From an uncultured Lachnobacterium sp. (GTDB lineage: Bacteria; Bacillota; Clostridia; Lachnospirales; Lachnospiraceae): a stretch of 5,336 nucleotides of DNA. A program made the translations under genes and the position numbers. Shown here piece by piece: positions 1-5,179 of the stretch; positions within the stretch are counted from its first letter, which is position 1, and every line of letters begins with the position of its first letter. The notes beneath the pieces were generated by a model, which saw only the letters and a program-made list of their open reading frames with translations, was not told the DNA's origin and made no database searches. Location of the stretch: assembly GCA_900548765.1 (NCBI GenBank), contig URLU01000158.1, forward strand, positions 1-5,336. The letters are read 5' to 3'.

Positions 1-18
1 AGACTTCATATATAATAA

Positions 19-40
19 GTACGTCCCCTAGTCGACATAC
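19..40 (-). terminator. weak hairpin downstream of csrA-like gene
   Basis: On the minus strand GTATGTC pairs with GACGTAC (one G-T wobble) across an 8-nt loop, and an AT-rich run (TTATTATATAT) follows. It lies about 50 bp past the csrA-like stop codon and could end that transcript. The stem is short and there is no clean T-tract, so this is only a candidate. I see nothing else in bases 1-90. Confidence 0.2.
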
Positions 41-90
41 GTTATTACCCAATTCGCATACAAGTAATCTTGCATTCTCTAGTGCGCTTA

Positions 91-354
91 TTACTTGTTA
101 TCTCTCCTGCCCTGCGCTTTTTCACGCATAATGATGCCAACAATCTCTTTTTTCGCTTCCTCTGAGATTCCTTTATCCACATAATACGAATCTTTTGCAG
201 CTTTCTTTCCACCGGCATTACTGCGGACTATGGATATTTCTCTGGGTGCATCAATCATCAGGTGGGCATTTCTCGCTGAACCTCCAGTAAATACAACCCG
301 GATATTTTCTCCAATATCCAGATATTCACCTGGCTGTAATGTAAGTTTTAGCAT
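91..354 (-). CDS. CsrA-like post-transcriptional regulator, divergent, with C-terminal extension
   Basis: This 87-aa protein aligns without gaps to the first 44 or so residues of CsrA: MLKLT strand, GE..DIGENI, then a DAPREISIVR segment that places Arg44 at the RNA-binding position. CsrA dimers bind GGA motifs in mRNA leaders and control translation or stability; in Firmicutes the usual target is flagellin mRNA, with FliW as antagonist. Two features are odd. The β1 Arg6 that normally contacts RNA is Leu (LTLQPGE instead of LTRRxGE). After residue 46 the short helix is replaced by a basic extension of about 40 residues (GGKKAAK... ending in GRRDNK). The start is fixed by AAGGAGG six bases upstream of ATG. 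A -10-like TATAAA lies upstream without a convincing -35. It is downstream of, and codirectional with, the recombinase gene, 106 bp away. No fliW or flagellin gene is visible. Family membership is fairly sure; RNA-binding competence is uncertain. Confidence 0.8.
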   Translation of the reverse strand: MLKLTLQPGEYLDIGENIRVVFTGGSARNAHLMIDAPREISIVRSNAGGKKAAKDSYYVDKGISEEAKKEIVGIIMREKAQGRRDNK

Positions 355-384
355 TTTTAACCTCCTTGTTTACGTGTATTCCTT

Positions 385-404
385 TATATTGTGGGTAAAA
401 TAAA
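385..404 (+). repeat. direct repeat copy 1 (TATATTGTG..TAAAATAAA)
   Basis: TATATTGTG-GG-TAAAATAAA recurs at 1144-1161 in the same orientation without the two central G residues. Each copy sits just left of a copy of the palindrome, so the recombinase gene is bracketed by partial direct repeats as well as by inverted ones. The AT-rich composition leaves room for chance. Confidence 0.45.
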
Positions 405-418
405 CTTGTGTGATTTAT

Positions 419-449
419 GTAACACATTAGATAATGTGTTACCTTTTTT
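419..449. repeat. inverted repeat, left copy, flanking the recombinase gene
   Basis: The reverse complement of these 31 bases is identical to plus-strand 1159-1189, and similarity extends inward to 37 bases with two mismatches (419-455 versus 1153-1189). The copy is itself a palindrome: GTAACACATTA, two central bases GA, TAATGTGTTAC, then six T. Read in the plus direction it looks like a terminator. Read in the minus direction, the direction of the recombinase and csrA-like genes, no T-tract follows, so read-through towards csrA is possible. It lies 11 bp past the recombinase stop codon. Confidence 0.9.
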
Positions 450-460
450 GATTTAACTGC

Positions 461-1045
461 TTAAATACAGATGTTTTTGAAGACTTCATCTCTGTCATCC
501 TGCTGGATGCCGAGATATCGTTTTGTAATTGCAAATGATGAATGATTGTATATTTCCATAAGCATAAGTGGCTGTACACCCTTATGCCAAGCCTGATAAC
601 CAAAGGTTTTCCTGAGTGAATGCGGACTTATAACACCTGGAAGCTCACAGGCATCCGCAGCCCGGCTTATGATTCTCCATGCCTGAACTCTTGATATCGG
701 AGTGCCATGCGGTCCTGCAAATAAGTACACCTCTTCACTAAGCCTGTTTTTTATTTGTGCGCATATTTTGTATGCTTTTAAAGCATCAATTATATTTTTG
801 TTCATATAAATACGAGAAGTTTTCCCTGTCTTTTGCTCGCTGAGCTGGATGTGGCACTTTAGCTTATCCTTTTCAAAGTCATATACATCCTTCCATTGCA
901 GGGACAAAATATCAGATATTCTGAGCGCCGTATTTAAACCAAGACATAATAAGGTGTAATTCCTTAAATTAGGCTTTTCATAGACAAAATAGTTTTTGAT
1001 TTTCTCCAGTTCCTGTTCCTCCCTTATTGGTTCTGCTGTTTTCAT
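461..1045 (-). CDS. short tyrosine recombinase/integrase (catalytic domain only)
   Basis: This 194-aa phage-integrase-family protein carries all the catalytic landmarks: Arg42 in ALRISDILSLQW, the β-hairpin lysine in QKTGKTSR (Lys72 or Lys75), His142 and Arg145 in HSLR, His168 in NHSS, and the nucleophile Tyr177 in KRYLGI. Tyrosine recombinases cut and rejoin DNA strands at paired sites to integrate, excise or invert a segment. The protein begins almost directly at the catalytic domain. It lacks the SAM-like core-binding domain and arm-binding domain of ordinary 300-400 aa integrases, and its size is closer to that of the FimB/FimE inversion enzymes. The start follows from GGAGG seven bases upstream of ATG. 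The open frame is intact. Inverted repeats of 31 bp lie 11 bp past its stop and 113 bp before its start, which makes it the obvious candidate to act on them. The substrate is inferred, not shown. Confidence 0.9.
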   Translation of the reverse strand: MKTAEPIREEQELEKIKNYFVYEKPNLRNYTLLCLGLNTALRISDILSLQWKDVYDFEKDKLKCHIQLSEQKTGKTSRIYMNKNIIDALKAYKICAQIKNRLSEEVYLFAGPHGTPISRVQAWRIISRAADACELPGVISPHSLRKTFGYQAWHKGVQPLMLMEIYNHSSFAITKRYLGIQQDDRDEVFKNICI

Positions 1046-1158
1046 GTTTTTTCCTCCACTTCTATGTTTTAAATATTTATAAATATATATAAACTTTAAT
1101 TTTTTTAAAATTGAGGGTTAAGCTTTTTGAAACATTGACGATATATATTGTGTAAAAT
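1046..1158. other. AT-rich leader of the recombinase gene
   Basis: This stretch between the recombinase start and the right palindrome is very AT-rich. On the minus strand it has several -10-like hexamers (TATATT, TATAAA) but no single convincing -35/-10 pair. On the plus strand TTGACG (1135-1140) is followed after 17 bases by TAAAAA, a weak outward-pointing promoter-like pair. A σD-like arrangement, TAAG-N14-GACGATAT, also fits at 1119-1144. None is strong enough to call. Confidence 0.3.
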
Positions 1159-1161
1159 AAA
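1144..1161 (+). repeat. direct repeat copy 2 (TATATTGTG-TAAAATAAA)
   Basis: This copy matches 385-404 apart from a two-base deletion in the middle. It runs directly into the right palindrome, sharing its first A residues. See the left copy for meaning. Confidence 0.45.
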
Positions 1162-1189
1162 AAAGGTAACACATTATCTAATGTGTTAC
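1159..1189. repeat. inverted repeat, right copy, flanking the recombinase gene
   Basis: AAAAAA followed by GGTAACACATTA, central TC, TAATGTGTTAC. The 31 bases equal the reverse complement of 419-449 exactly. The central dinucleotide (TC here, GA in the left copy) gives each otherwise symmetric palindrome a direction and shows that the two copies are inverted relative to each other. Confidence 0.9.
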
Positions 1190-1195
1190 CTTTTT
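1159..1195. terminator. bidirectional Rho-independent terminator
   Basis: A 12-bp perfect stem, GGTAACACATTA/TAATGTGTTACC, has a two-base centre (a larger loop in practice) and is flanked by A6 and T5. It therefore resembles an intrinsic terminator in both directions. On the minus strand it lies about 30 bp past the stop of the Rpn remnant and would end that transcript before the recombinase gene. It overlaps the right inverted repeat, so it may also be a recombination site. Confidence 0.7.
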
Positions 1196-1225
1196 GTATA
1201 TTTTTGTCTAAATTGTAAAAGATTC

Positions 1226-1747
1226 TTATGCCAATGCCGGCAGCTTATAGCCTGCTTTTTCCATGCGCTCGATAAACTCGGCTTCTGTGATTGCAAGCTT
1301 TTCTGCACCGCGCTTTACTCCGTAATCGCCTTCCTGTACACTCAGGAATATTTCTATTTCGCGTCCGAGAGACAAGCCTTCTTCACGTCCTTCTTCTCTT
1401 ACCTCGTCCCACAATGTACACATTTTTCGCTCACCTGCCTTATTGTAATTTATATTCATCTTTGTGATAGATGCCACAACATCGATTACACTATCATCTA
1501 TCGGTTGATTTGTTTCATACTGAGAAAGTAATTGTTTCCTTTCCTGTCTATCCTTATTCATATCATATACTATAGACATCACCTTAAACAAGTCAACATT
1601 ATTCTTATTTTGCAGATTTAAGTTGTTTTTCTTAATTTCAATTACATTAATTTTATAATCATTAACATATTTTTTCATTTCTGTCGGAATGTCTAATAAG
1701 TCAAAAAGGCTCCAGCCCGCATATTCTGCAAGGTCTGGAGCCCTCAA
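1226..1747 (-). pseudogene. 3' remnant of an Rpn-family (PD-(D/E)XK) nuclease/transposase gene
   Basis: The 173 encoded residues resemble the C-terminal part of the Rpn / PDDEXK transposase-family proteins common in Lachnospiraceae: a LLDIP..MKKYVNDYKINVIEI segment, a helical NNVDLFKVMSIVYDMNKDR region, and an EEGREEGLSLGRE stretch near the end. Full members are about 300 aa, with the PD-(D/E)XK catalytic fold at the N-terminus; that part is absent. The open frame begins with TTG (1747) right after a stop at 1760-1762, and no Shine-Dalgarno site precedes TTG or the next ATG. Family-like sequence begins near Trp12 (about 1714). I read it as a truncated, probably untranslated gene whose 5' end was lost where it joins the HPr operon. 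The remaining frame has no internal stops, suggesting recent truncation or some retained use. Confidence 0.75.
1703..1742 (-). terminator. terminator of the HPr-like/DUF6465 operon
   Basis: On the minus strand GGCTCCAG (1742-1735) pairs with CTGGAGCC (1715-1708). The loop can form further CC/GG and GCA/TGC pairs, and TTTTT (1707-1703) follows directly. The hairpin starts 22 bp after the DUF6465 stop, the usual place for an intrinsic terminator. Its 3' arm and T-tract also fall in the open frame of the Rpn remnant, so it straddles or abuts the junction. Confidence 0.6.
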
Positions 1748-1764
1748 TATATATCGTTTTTAGA

Positions 1765-2211
1765 TTAGAAAAGATCTACACGACCACTGAACTTGTCGTT
1801 GATTACATAGTAAGCAGAGTACTCTTCCGGCTTAAGATAAACATTAATCTTCTTGATTGTTCCAGCCTTATGCCCCTCTGAAACAAACTGAGTCTTAACT
1901 CTCTCTGTAACCTTGGCTAAATCAGACTCGTTATTCTGATACTGTATGATAACCTGTGGTTCAACTGCTGCAGTCTTAGCTGCTGCCTTTGCAACTGTTT
2001 TCTTGGCTGTTGCTTTTGCTGCTGTCTTAGCTGCTGCTGCCTTCTTAGCTGTTGTCTTTGCAGCTTCTTTCACCTTTGTCTCAGCTGCTTTTGCTGTATC
2101 CTTTGCAGCTTCTTTTACCTTTGTCTCAGCAGCCTTTGTTGTTGCCTTTGCAGCTTCTTTTACCTTTGTCTCAGTTGCCTTTACATTTTCCTTTACTTCC
2201 TTACTCTGCAT
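1765..2211 (-). CDS. DUF6465-type protein with histone-H1-like Ala/Lys-rich repeats
   Basis: This 148-aa protein has two parts. Residues 1-85 are almost only Ala, Lys, Thr, Glu and Val, with three 15-residue repeats starting at Glu14, Glu29 and Glu44 (ETKVKEAAK.T.K.A). An AAK/TAKK tail like those of histone-H1-like and apolipophorin-like helices follows. Residues 86-148 form a compact domain (VIIQYQ, then DLAKVTERVK, ending in LKPEEYSAYYVINDKFSGRVDLF) that I recognise as the DUF6465 type found in Lachnospiraceae. Its function is unknown; the basic tail could bind DNA, RNA or the cell envelope, which is inference. The start is certain: AAGGAGGG seven bases before ATG. It lies 29 bp after the HPr-like stop, hence cotranscribed, and a hairpin/T-tract follows. 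The tail has no hydrophobic segment or signal peptide, so the protein is cytoplasmic. Confidence 0.85.
   Translation of the reverse strand: MQSKEVKENVKATETKVKEAAKATTKAAETKVKEAAKDTAKAAETKVKEAAKTTAKKAAAAKTAAKATAKKTVAKAAAKTAAVEPQVIIQYQNNESDLAKVTERVKTQFVSEGHKAGTIKKINVYLKPEEYSAYYVINDKFSGRVDLF
2038..2172 (-). repeat. three 45-bp in-frame tandem repeats
   Basis: Three adjacent 45-bp units (2172-2128, 2127-2083, 2082-2038) each encode ETKVKEAAK plus six more residues. The shared DNA core CTGAGACAAAGGT recurs every 45 bp. The units have diverged mainly at silent or Ala/Thr/Asp positions. Their length is a multiple of three, so copy-number change would keep the frame. Confidence 0.85.
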
Positions 2212-2240
2212 ACTAATTCCCTCCTTAAGTACACAACTAC

Positions 2241-2495
2241 TTATTCACACACTAAGAACTTTTCAATTGCATCAAGTGCTTCCATCTCATCATCACCCTT
2301 TGTGACGATATCAACTGTCATCCCATCTGAAGGATTGAATGCCATGATGCCCATAATGCTCTTCGCATTGATTTTACGATTGTCACTCTCCAATGTAATT
2401 TCGCTGTTGAACTTGCATGCCACCTGTACAAGCTCTGCTATTGGATTATCATGACTATCAGTTACGTTTGACACTACAATACTTTTCTTACTCAT
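2241..2495 (-). CDS. HPr-like phosphocarrier-family protein (H15, S46 kept; R17 lost)
   Basis: This 84-aa protein aligns without gaps to Bacillus HPr. His15 (phosphorylated by enzyme I in the sugar phosphotransferase system) and Pro18 are present, as are the NAKSIMGIM motif with Ser46 (target of HPr kinase) and the ELVQVACKFNS and DEMEALDAIEKF helices. The active-site loop reads D-S-H-D-N-P instead of G-I-H-A-R-P, so the conserved Arg17 that stabilises phospho-His is Asn and Ala16 is Asp. Phosphotransfer may be impaired. A regulatory role like that of Crh, or control through Ser46, is possible but unproven. An in-frame upstream ATG at 2588 is rejected because AAAGGAG sits five bases before the ATG at 2495 and the family begins there. 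It is the first gene of a two-gene unit with the DUF6465 protein. Probably not the general ptsH of the cell. Confidence 0.87.
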   Translation of the reverse strand: MSKKSIVVSNVTDSHDNPIAELVQVACKFNSEITLESDNRKINAKSIMGIMAFNPSDGMTVDIVTKGDDEMEALDAIEKFLVCE

Positions 2496-2500
2496 ATGTT

Positions 2501-2507
2501 CTCCTTT
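2501..2507 (-). promoter_or_regulatory. ribosome binding site deciding the HPr-like start
   Basis: AAAGGAG on the minus strand, five bases before the ATG at 2495. It settles the start against the longer in-frame ATG at 2588, which would add 31 residues unlike any HPr. Confidence 0.85.
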
Positions 2508-2520
2508 ACCGACTCGGTTC

Positions 2521-2536
2521 ATATATTTGAATATAT
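2521..2536. promoter_or_regulatory. AT palindrome over the HPr-operon -10 region
   Basis: ATATATT, centre TG, AATATAT: a 7-bp perfect inverted repeat covering the -10 hexamer and the likely start point. The position suits a repressor operator, but the sequence is all A/T apart from one central base and may be chance. Confidence 0.25.
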
Positions 2537-2558
2537 CGCAATTAATCAGTGTTTGCAA
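2530..2558 (-). promoter_or_regulatory. σA-type promoter of the HPr-like/DUF6465 operon
   Basis: On the minus strand TTGCAA (2558-2553) and TATATT (2535-2530) are separated by exactly 17 bases, close to TTGACA-N17-TATAAT. The expected start point would leave a short leader of roughly 30 bases before the ATG at 2495. It lies between the large membrane-protein gene and the HPr-like gene, so the pair can be transcribed independently. Confidence 0.6.
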
Positions 2559-2634
2559 CATGTCTACAGCTTTTCTGTTAAACTTCAACTAAGCCCCGAT
2601 TAAAAAACATGTTATATTAGTAAAAATGACAACA

Positions 2635-5160
2635 CTATTTTATATAAGTGATGAATTTATTTCCACCTTTTGTGAATAAAATATCAGCGTCTTCAAAACT
2701 CATACTGCCATTTGTATTTGTTGAAGGGTCATAATAGTATAAAGTTTCATTGGATGAATATCCGGTTACCAGTATTGCACTGTTACTTCCTGTCATTGCA
2801 AATACTGGAGTTCCGTTGCTCAGATAAAACAATAATTCCTCTGAACCTACCCCTGAGATATCCAGCACTATTGCATCCTCCATCGTACTTTCCAGTACAT
2901 TTCTGGCAGAGTTTCCTGCCTGTACAAGTTCGCTTACACTAACTGTAATTCCATTGTACTCAAGCATGGCTGACAATGCGCCTACTACACTTCCGGCACC
3001 TGCATCTCCTTCAGAGCATGAGATACCCTGGAATGCACTCTGGGAATTTTTTCTGGCTCTCATCCATATATAATTCTGCTTGGAATCTATTACAACACCC
3101 AGCCTGTTATTTGCCAGATTAATGGCATCTGAGATACTGTCTGTCGCCAGCTCTACATCCCCCTTTACATACACATAAAATCTCTCGCCGCTAGTCTGTT
3201 CAAGGTTAACTGTCCTGTCTTCCTCTATCAGAATGCCCTTTGATACCACCTTTTTAAGCTTGGATGAAGCTCTTGCTGCATTAAATTGCAGCTGAACCTG
3301 AGTTTCCTTTATCTCCATGGCAGAGGTCTTGACACTTACATTTTTGTTAGAATCTGCCTCCCTGTTCATAATTGAGTCGGAGCCGGCTGCCACATACTGT
3401 CCGTCTGGTCCCAGGCCAAACAGGGATATCTGGATTGTGTAATCCTCTATGCTTATACTCTGGATATAGCCTGATGATGGGGAATAGGTCTTAAGCTCTG
3501 ATTCATTTTCCACATCTATTATCTTAAGCGTGTGCATAGGGAATGTTACATTTCCCGCCTGATCTGTTATGACATCACTGCTGTTTGCTATTCCATATAT
3601 AAAATCCTCACCGATAAATCCCAGCGGTCTTATATAGTTTCCGCTGTCTGCAGTGATTGTAAAGGAATCTCCGTCCTTAAGATTTAAAATATTAACCTCT
3701 GTGCATGAATATTTATTGTCCGATTCAACCCAGGATACATACTTGTTTGAGGCTGCAACCGCATAGCAGTCACTGTCCAGGTCCTCTACCATTTTCTTTA
3801 CGGAAAAATCAGAGAGGTTAATCTTATATATGTTTCCTTCCTGCATGAGGTAAAACATACCCACATCATCCTGATATATGAGCTGTCCCATCTCTGCCTT
3901 TAAAATCTCATAGGATGCATCCGATGGAATAAATGCCTCCTCTTCTATAGTATATGCAAGTCCGTCATAATGATATACCGCAGCTCCCACTTCACCCTCA
4001 TGGTCTCCCCTGTTCATATATCCATATACGACAAAATCCACACTTCCAGCCTCATCCACTCTTACGATTCTTATATCGTGCTGGTTCCAGTTCTCTCTGG
4101 CATCAATGCCCTCACTGCCTCTGAAGCTGAATATACGGCTTATCTCATTGTTAGTCGCATCATAACACCACAAGTCACCTAACTGTACGAAACAGATGAG
4201 ATTGCCGTTCTCATTGGTCTCATACTCTACATTCTGGTCCCTGATTCCCAACTGTATTTCGTCTGTGTCAGCAAAGAAATTTTTCTCCACATTGAAAATT
4301 TCTTCGGTAGTTCTCTCAAAGTTTAACACATACATTCTCTCGGCAGTCTGCCTCAATCTGTAGTATTCCTCTACGTTATAGTATTCGGTCTCACCATACT
4401 CGTTTACATAGGTCATTACATAATCCACTGTCAGCACATTATAGGAGCTGTTTATCTCCTTAAAATCCACAACCGGCTCTGTCAGCACTGTCGGCTTAAA
4501 ATCAGCCCACATTATCTGCTTTAATGTACAGGTCAAATCAACATAATTAAATGTAGTCGCATCGCCTGTTGTCGCCTCTATATATGTCGGTATAAAGGAT
4601 TCACCGCTTCCATCAAAGGTGCTGTTGTGGAACTTCATGGCAAATTGCAGACACTCATCTGTATAGCAGTCATCCGTTTCCATGACTCGTGTGTAGTAAT
4701 ACATGTTGTCCGAGCCTGATGTGAGGGTAAAAATAAGCAGGTATTCCTCATCCTTTTGCAGGATATTTTCAAGCACTACATCTGCGCTTATCTTATTTCC
4801 ATTACTCTGATAATCAGACAACTGCTTCTCAGCAACCAGCCTGTCGCCATCCATGCTCCTGATTTCATAGGCTATCTCGTCGATGGCTTTTCCATAAGTA
4901 TCTATACATATGGTCAGCTTTCTGCTTGTCCCTACAGGTGTGATTGTGTCCCTCATCTTGAGGGCATCCATCTCCTGAGTATATCCGTGCAGCTCATTTA
5001 CCTTGGTATCATCCATATAAAAATGCATCACAGGTAAACTGGCATCTGACATATTGGTCGTCAGATCCTTGTTTACCTGATTTGTCAAAATGCTGAATAT
5101 AATTAATGCTGCCAAAAAAACTGCCGCCAGCACAAGTGATTTTATAACTCTTTTGCTCAT
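2635..5160 (-). CDS. large membrane-anchored protein with degenerate C39-peptidase-like C-terminus
   Basis: With the start at 5160 the protein has 841 residues. A short basic N-terminus (MSKRVIK) and one membrane segment at about residues 8-26 anchor it, with the rest outside. Residues about 40-280 are β-rich with no family I recognise. About 320-600 show recurring segments such as GDLWCYDATNNEI, MFYLMQEGNIYKINL and YVSWVESDNKY that look like β-propeller blades. About 660-703 form a small domain (FYVYVKGDVELATDSISDAI). Residues 712-841 resemble a C39-type cysteine peptidase: DAGAGSVVGALSAMLEYNGI, then NGTPVFAM, ILVTGY and YYDPSTN. The expected CGPAS becomes AGAGS (Ala720 for Cys), and the His before VVVTGY becomes Ser794; Asp811-Pro812 remain, so it is probably not a peptidase. 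The start is chosen by AAGGCGG five bases upstream; the frame is open up to the window edge. No clear terminator follows. Surface scaffold or sensor is only a guess. Confidence 0.8.
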   Translation of the reverse strand: MSKRVIKSLVLAAVFLAALIIFSILTNQVNKDLTTNMSDASLPVMHFYMDDTKVNELHGYTQEMDALKMRDTITPVGTSRKLTICIDTYGKAIDEIAYEIRSMDGDRLVAEKQLSDYQSNGNKISADVVLENILQKDEEYLLIFTLTSGSDNMYYYTRVMETDDCYTDECLQFAMKFHNSTFDGSGESFIPTYIEATTGDATTFNYVDLTCTLKQIMWADFKPTVLTEPVVDFKEINSSYNVLTVDYVMTYVNEYGETEYYNVEEYYRLRQTAERMYVLNFERTTEEIFNVEKNFFADTDEIQLGIRDQNVEYETNENGNLICFVQLGDLWCYDATNNEISRIFSFRGSEGIDARENWNQHDIRIVRVDEAGSVDFVVYGYMNRGDHEGEVGAAVYHYDGLAYTIEEEAFIPSDASYEILKAEMGQLIYQDDVGMFYLMQEGNIYKINLSDFSVKKMVEDLDSDCYAVAASNKYVSWVESDNKYSCTEVNILNLKDGDSFTITADSGNYIRPLGFIGEDFIYGIANSSDVITDQAGNVTFPMHTLKIIDVENESELKTYSPSSGYIQSISIEDYTIQISLFGLGPDGQYVAAGSDSIMNREADSNKNVSVKTSAMEIKETQVQLQFNAARASSKLKKVVSKGILIEEDRTVNLEQTSGERFYVYVKGDVELATDSISDAINLANNRLGVVIDSKQNYIWMRARKNSQSAFQGISCSEGDAGAGSVVGALSAMLEYNGITVSVSELVQAGNSARNVLESTMEDAIVLDISGVGSEELLFYLSNGTPVFAMTGSNSAILVTGYSSNETLYYYDPSTNTNGSMSFEDADILFTKGGNKFITYIK

Positions 5161-5165
5161 ATTTA

Positions 5166-5172
5166 CCGCCTT
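5166..5172 (-). promoter_or_regulatory. ribosome binding site deciding the large-protein start
   Basis: AAGGCGG on the minus strand, five bases before the ATG at 5160 and directly before the lysine/arginine plus membrane-segment N-terminus. In-frame alternatives at 5232 (ATG) and 5313 (TTG) have no comparable site. Confidence 0.65.
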
Positions 5173-5179
5173 ATCTATC

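Noticed and set aside
1148..1531. Plus-strand open frame of 127 codons
   Set aside because: It is antisense to the Rpn remnant, starts in the palindrome region, and its Cys/Phe-rich translation looks like the reverse of a coding strand; no ribosome binding site.
2038..2172. Regular repeats as a CRISPR array
   Set aside because: The units are directly abutting, in frame within a coding gene, and there are no unique spacers.
1946..2305. Plus-strand open frame with a very hydrophobic Ala/Phe/Val-rich translation
   Set aside because: It is the mirror of the Ala/Lys repeat codons in the DUF6465 gene, so the apparent membrane protein is an artefact.
2496..2588. Longer start for the HPr-like gene at 2588
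   Set aside because: The extra 31 residues cross the promoter and have no HPr counterpart, while a strong AAAGGAG precedes the ATG at 2495.
2589..2634. Terminator for the large gene, from the short AACATGTT palindrome followed by T residues
   Set aside because: A stem of about four pairs is too weak; I cannot support a terminator here.
2712..5037. Several short plus-strand open frames (2712-2942, 3970-4182, 4756-5037)
   Set aside because: All lie opposite the large minus-strand gene, lack ribosome binding sites and show no family features.
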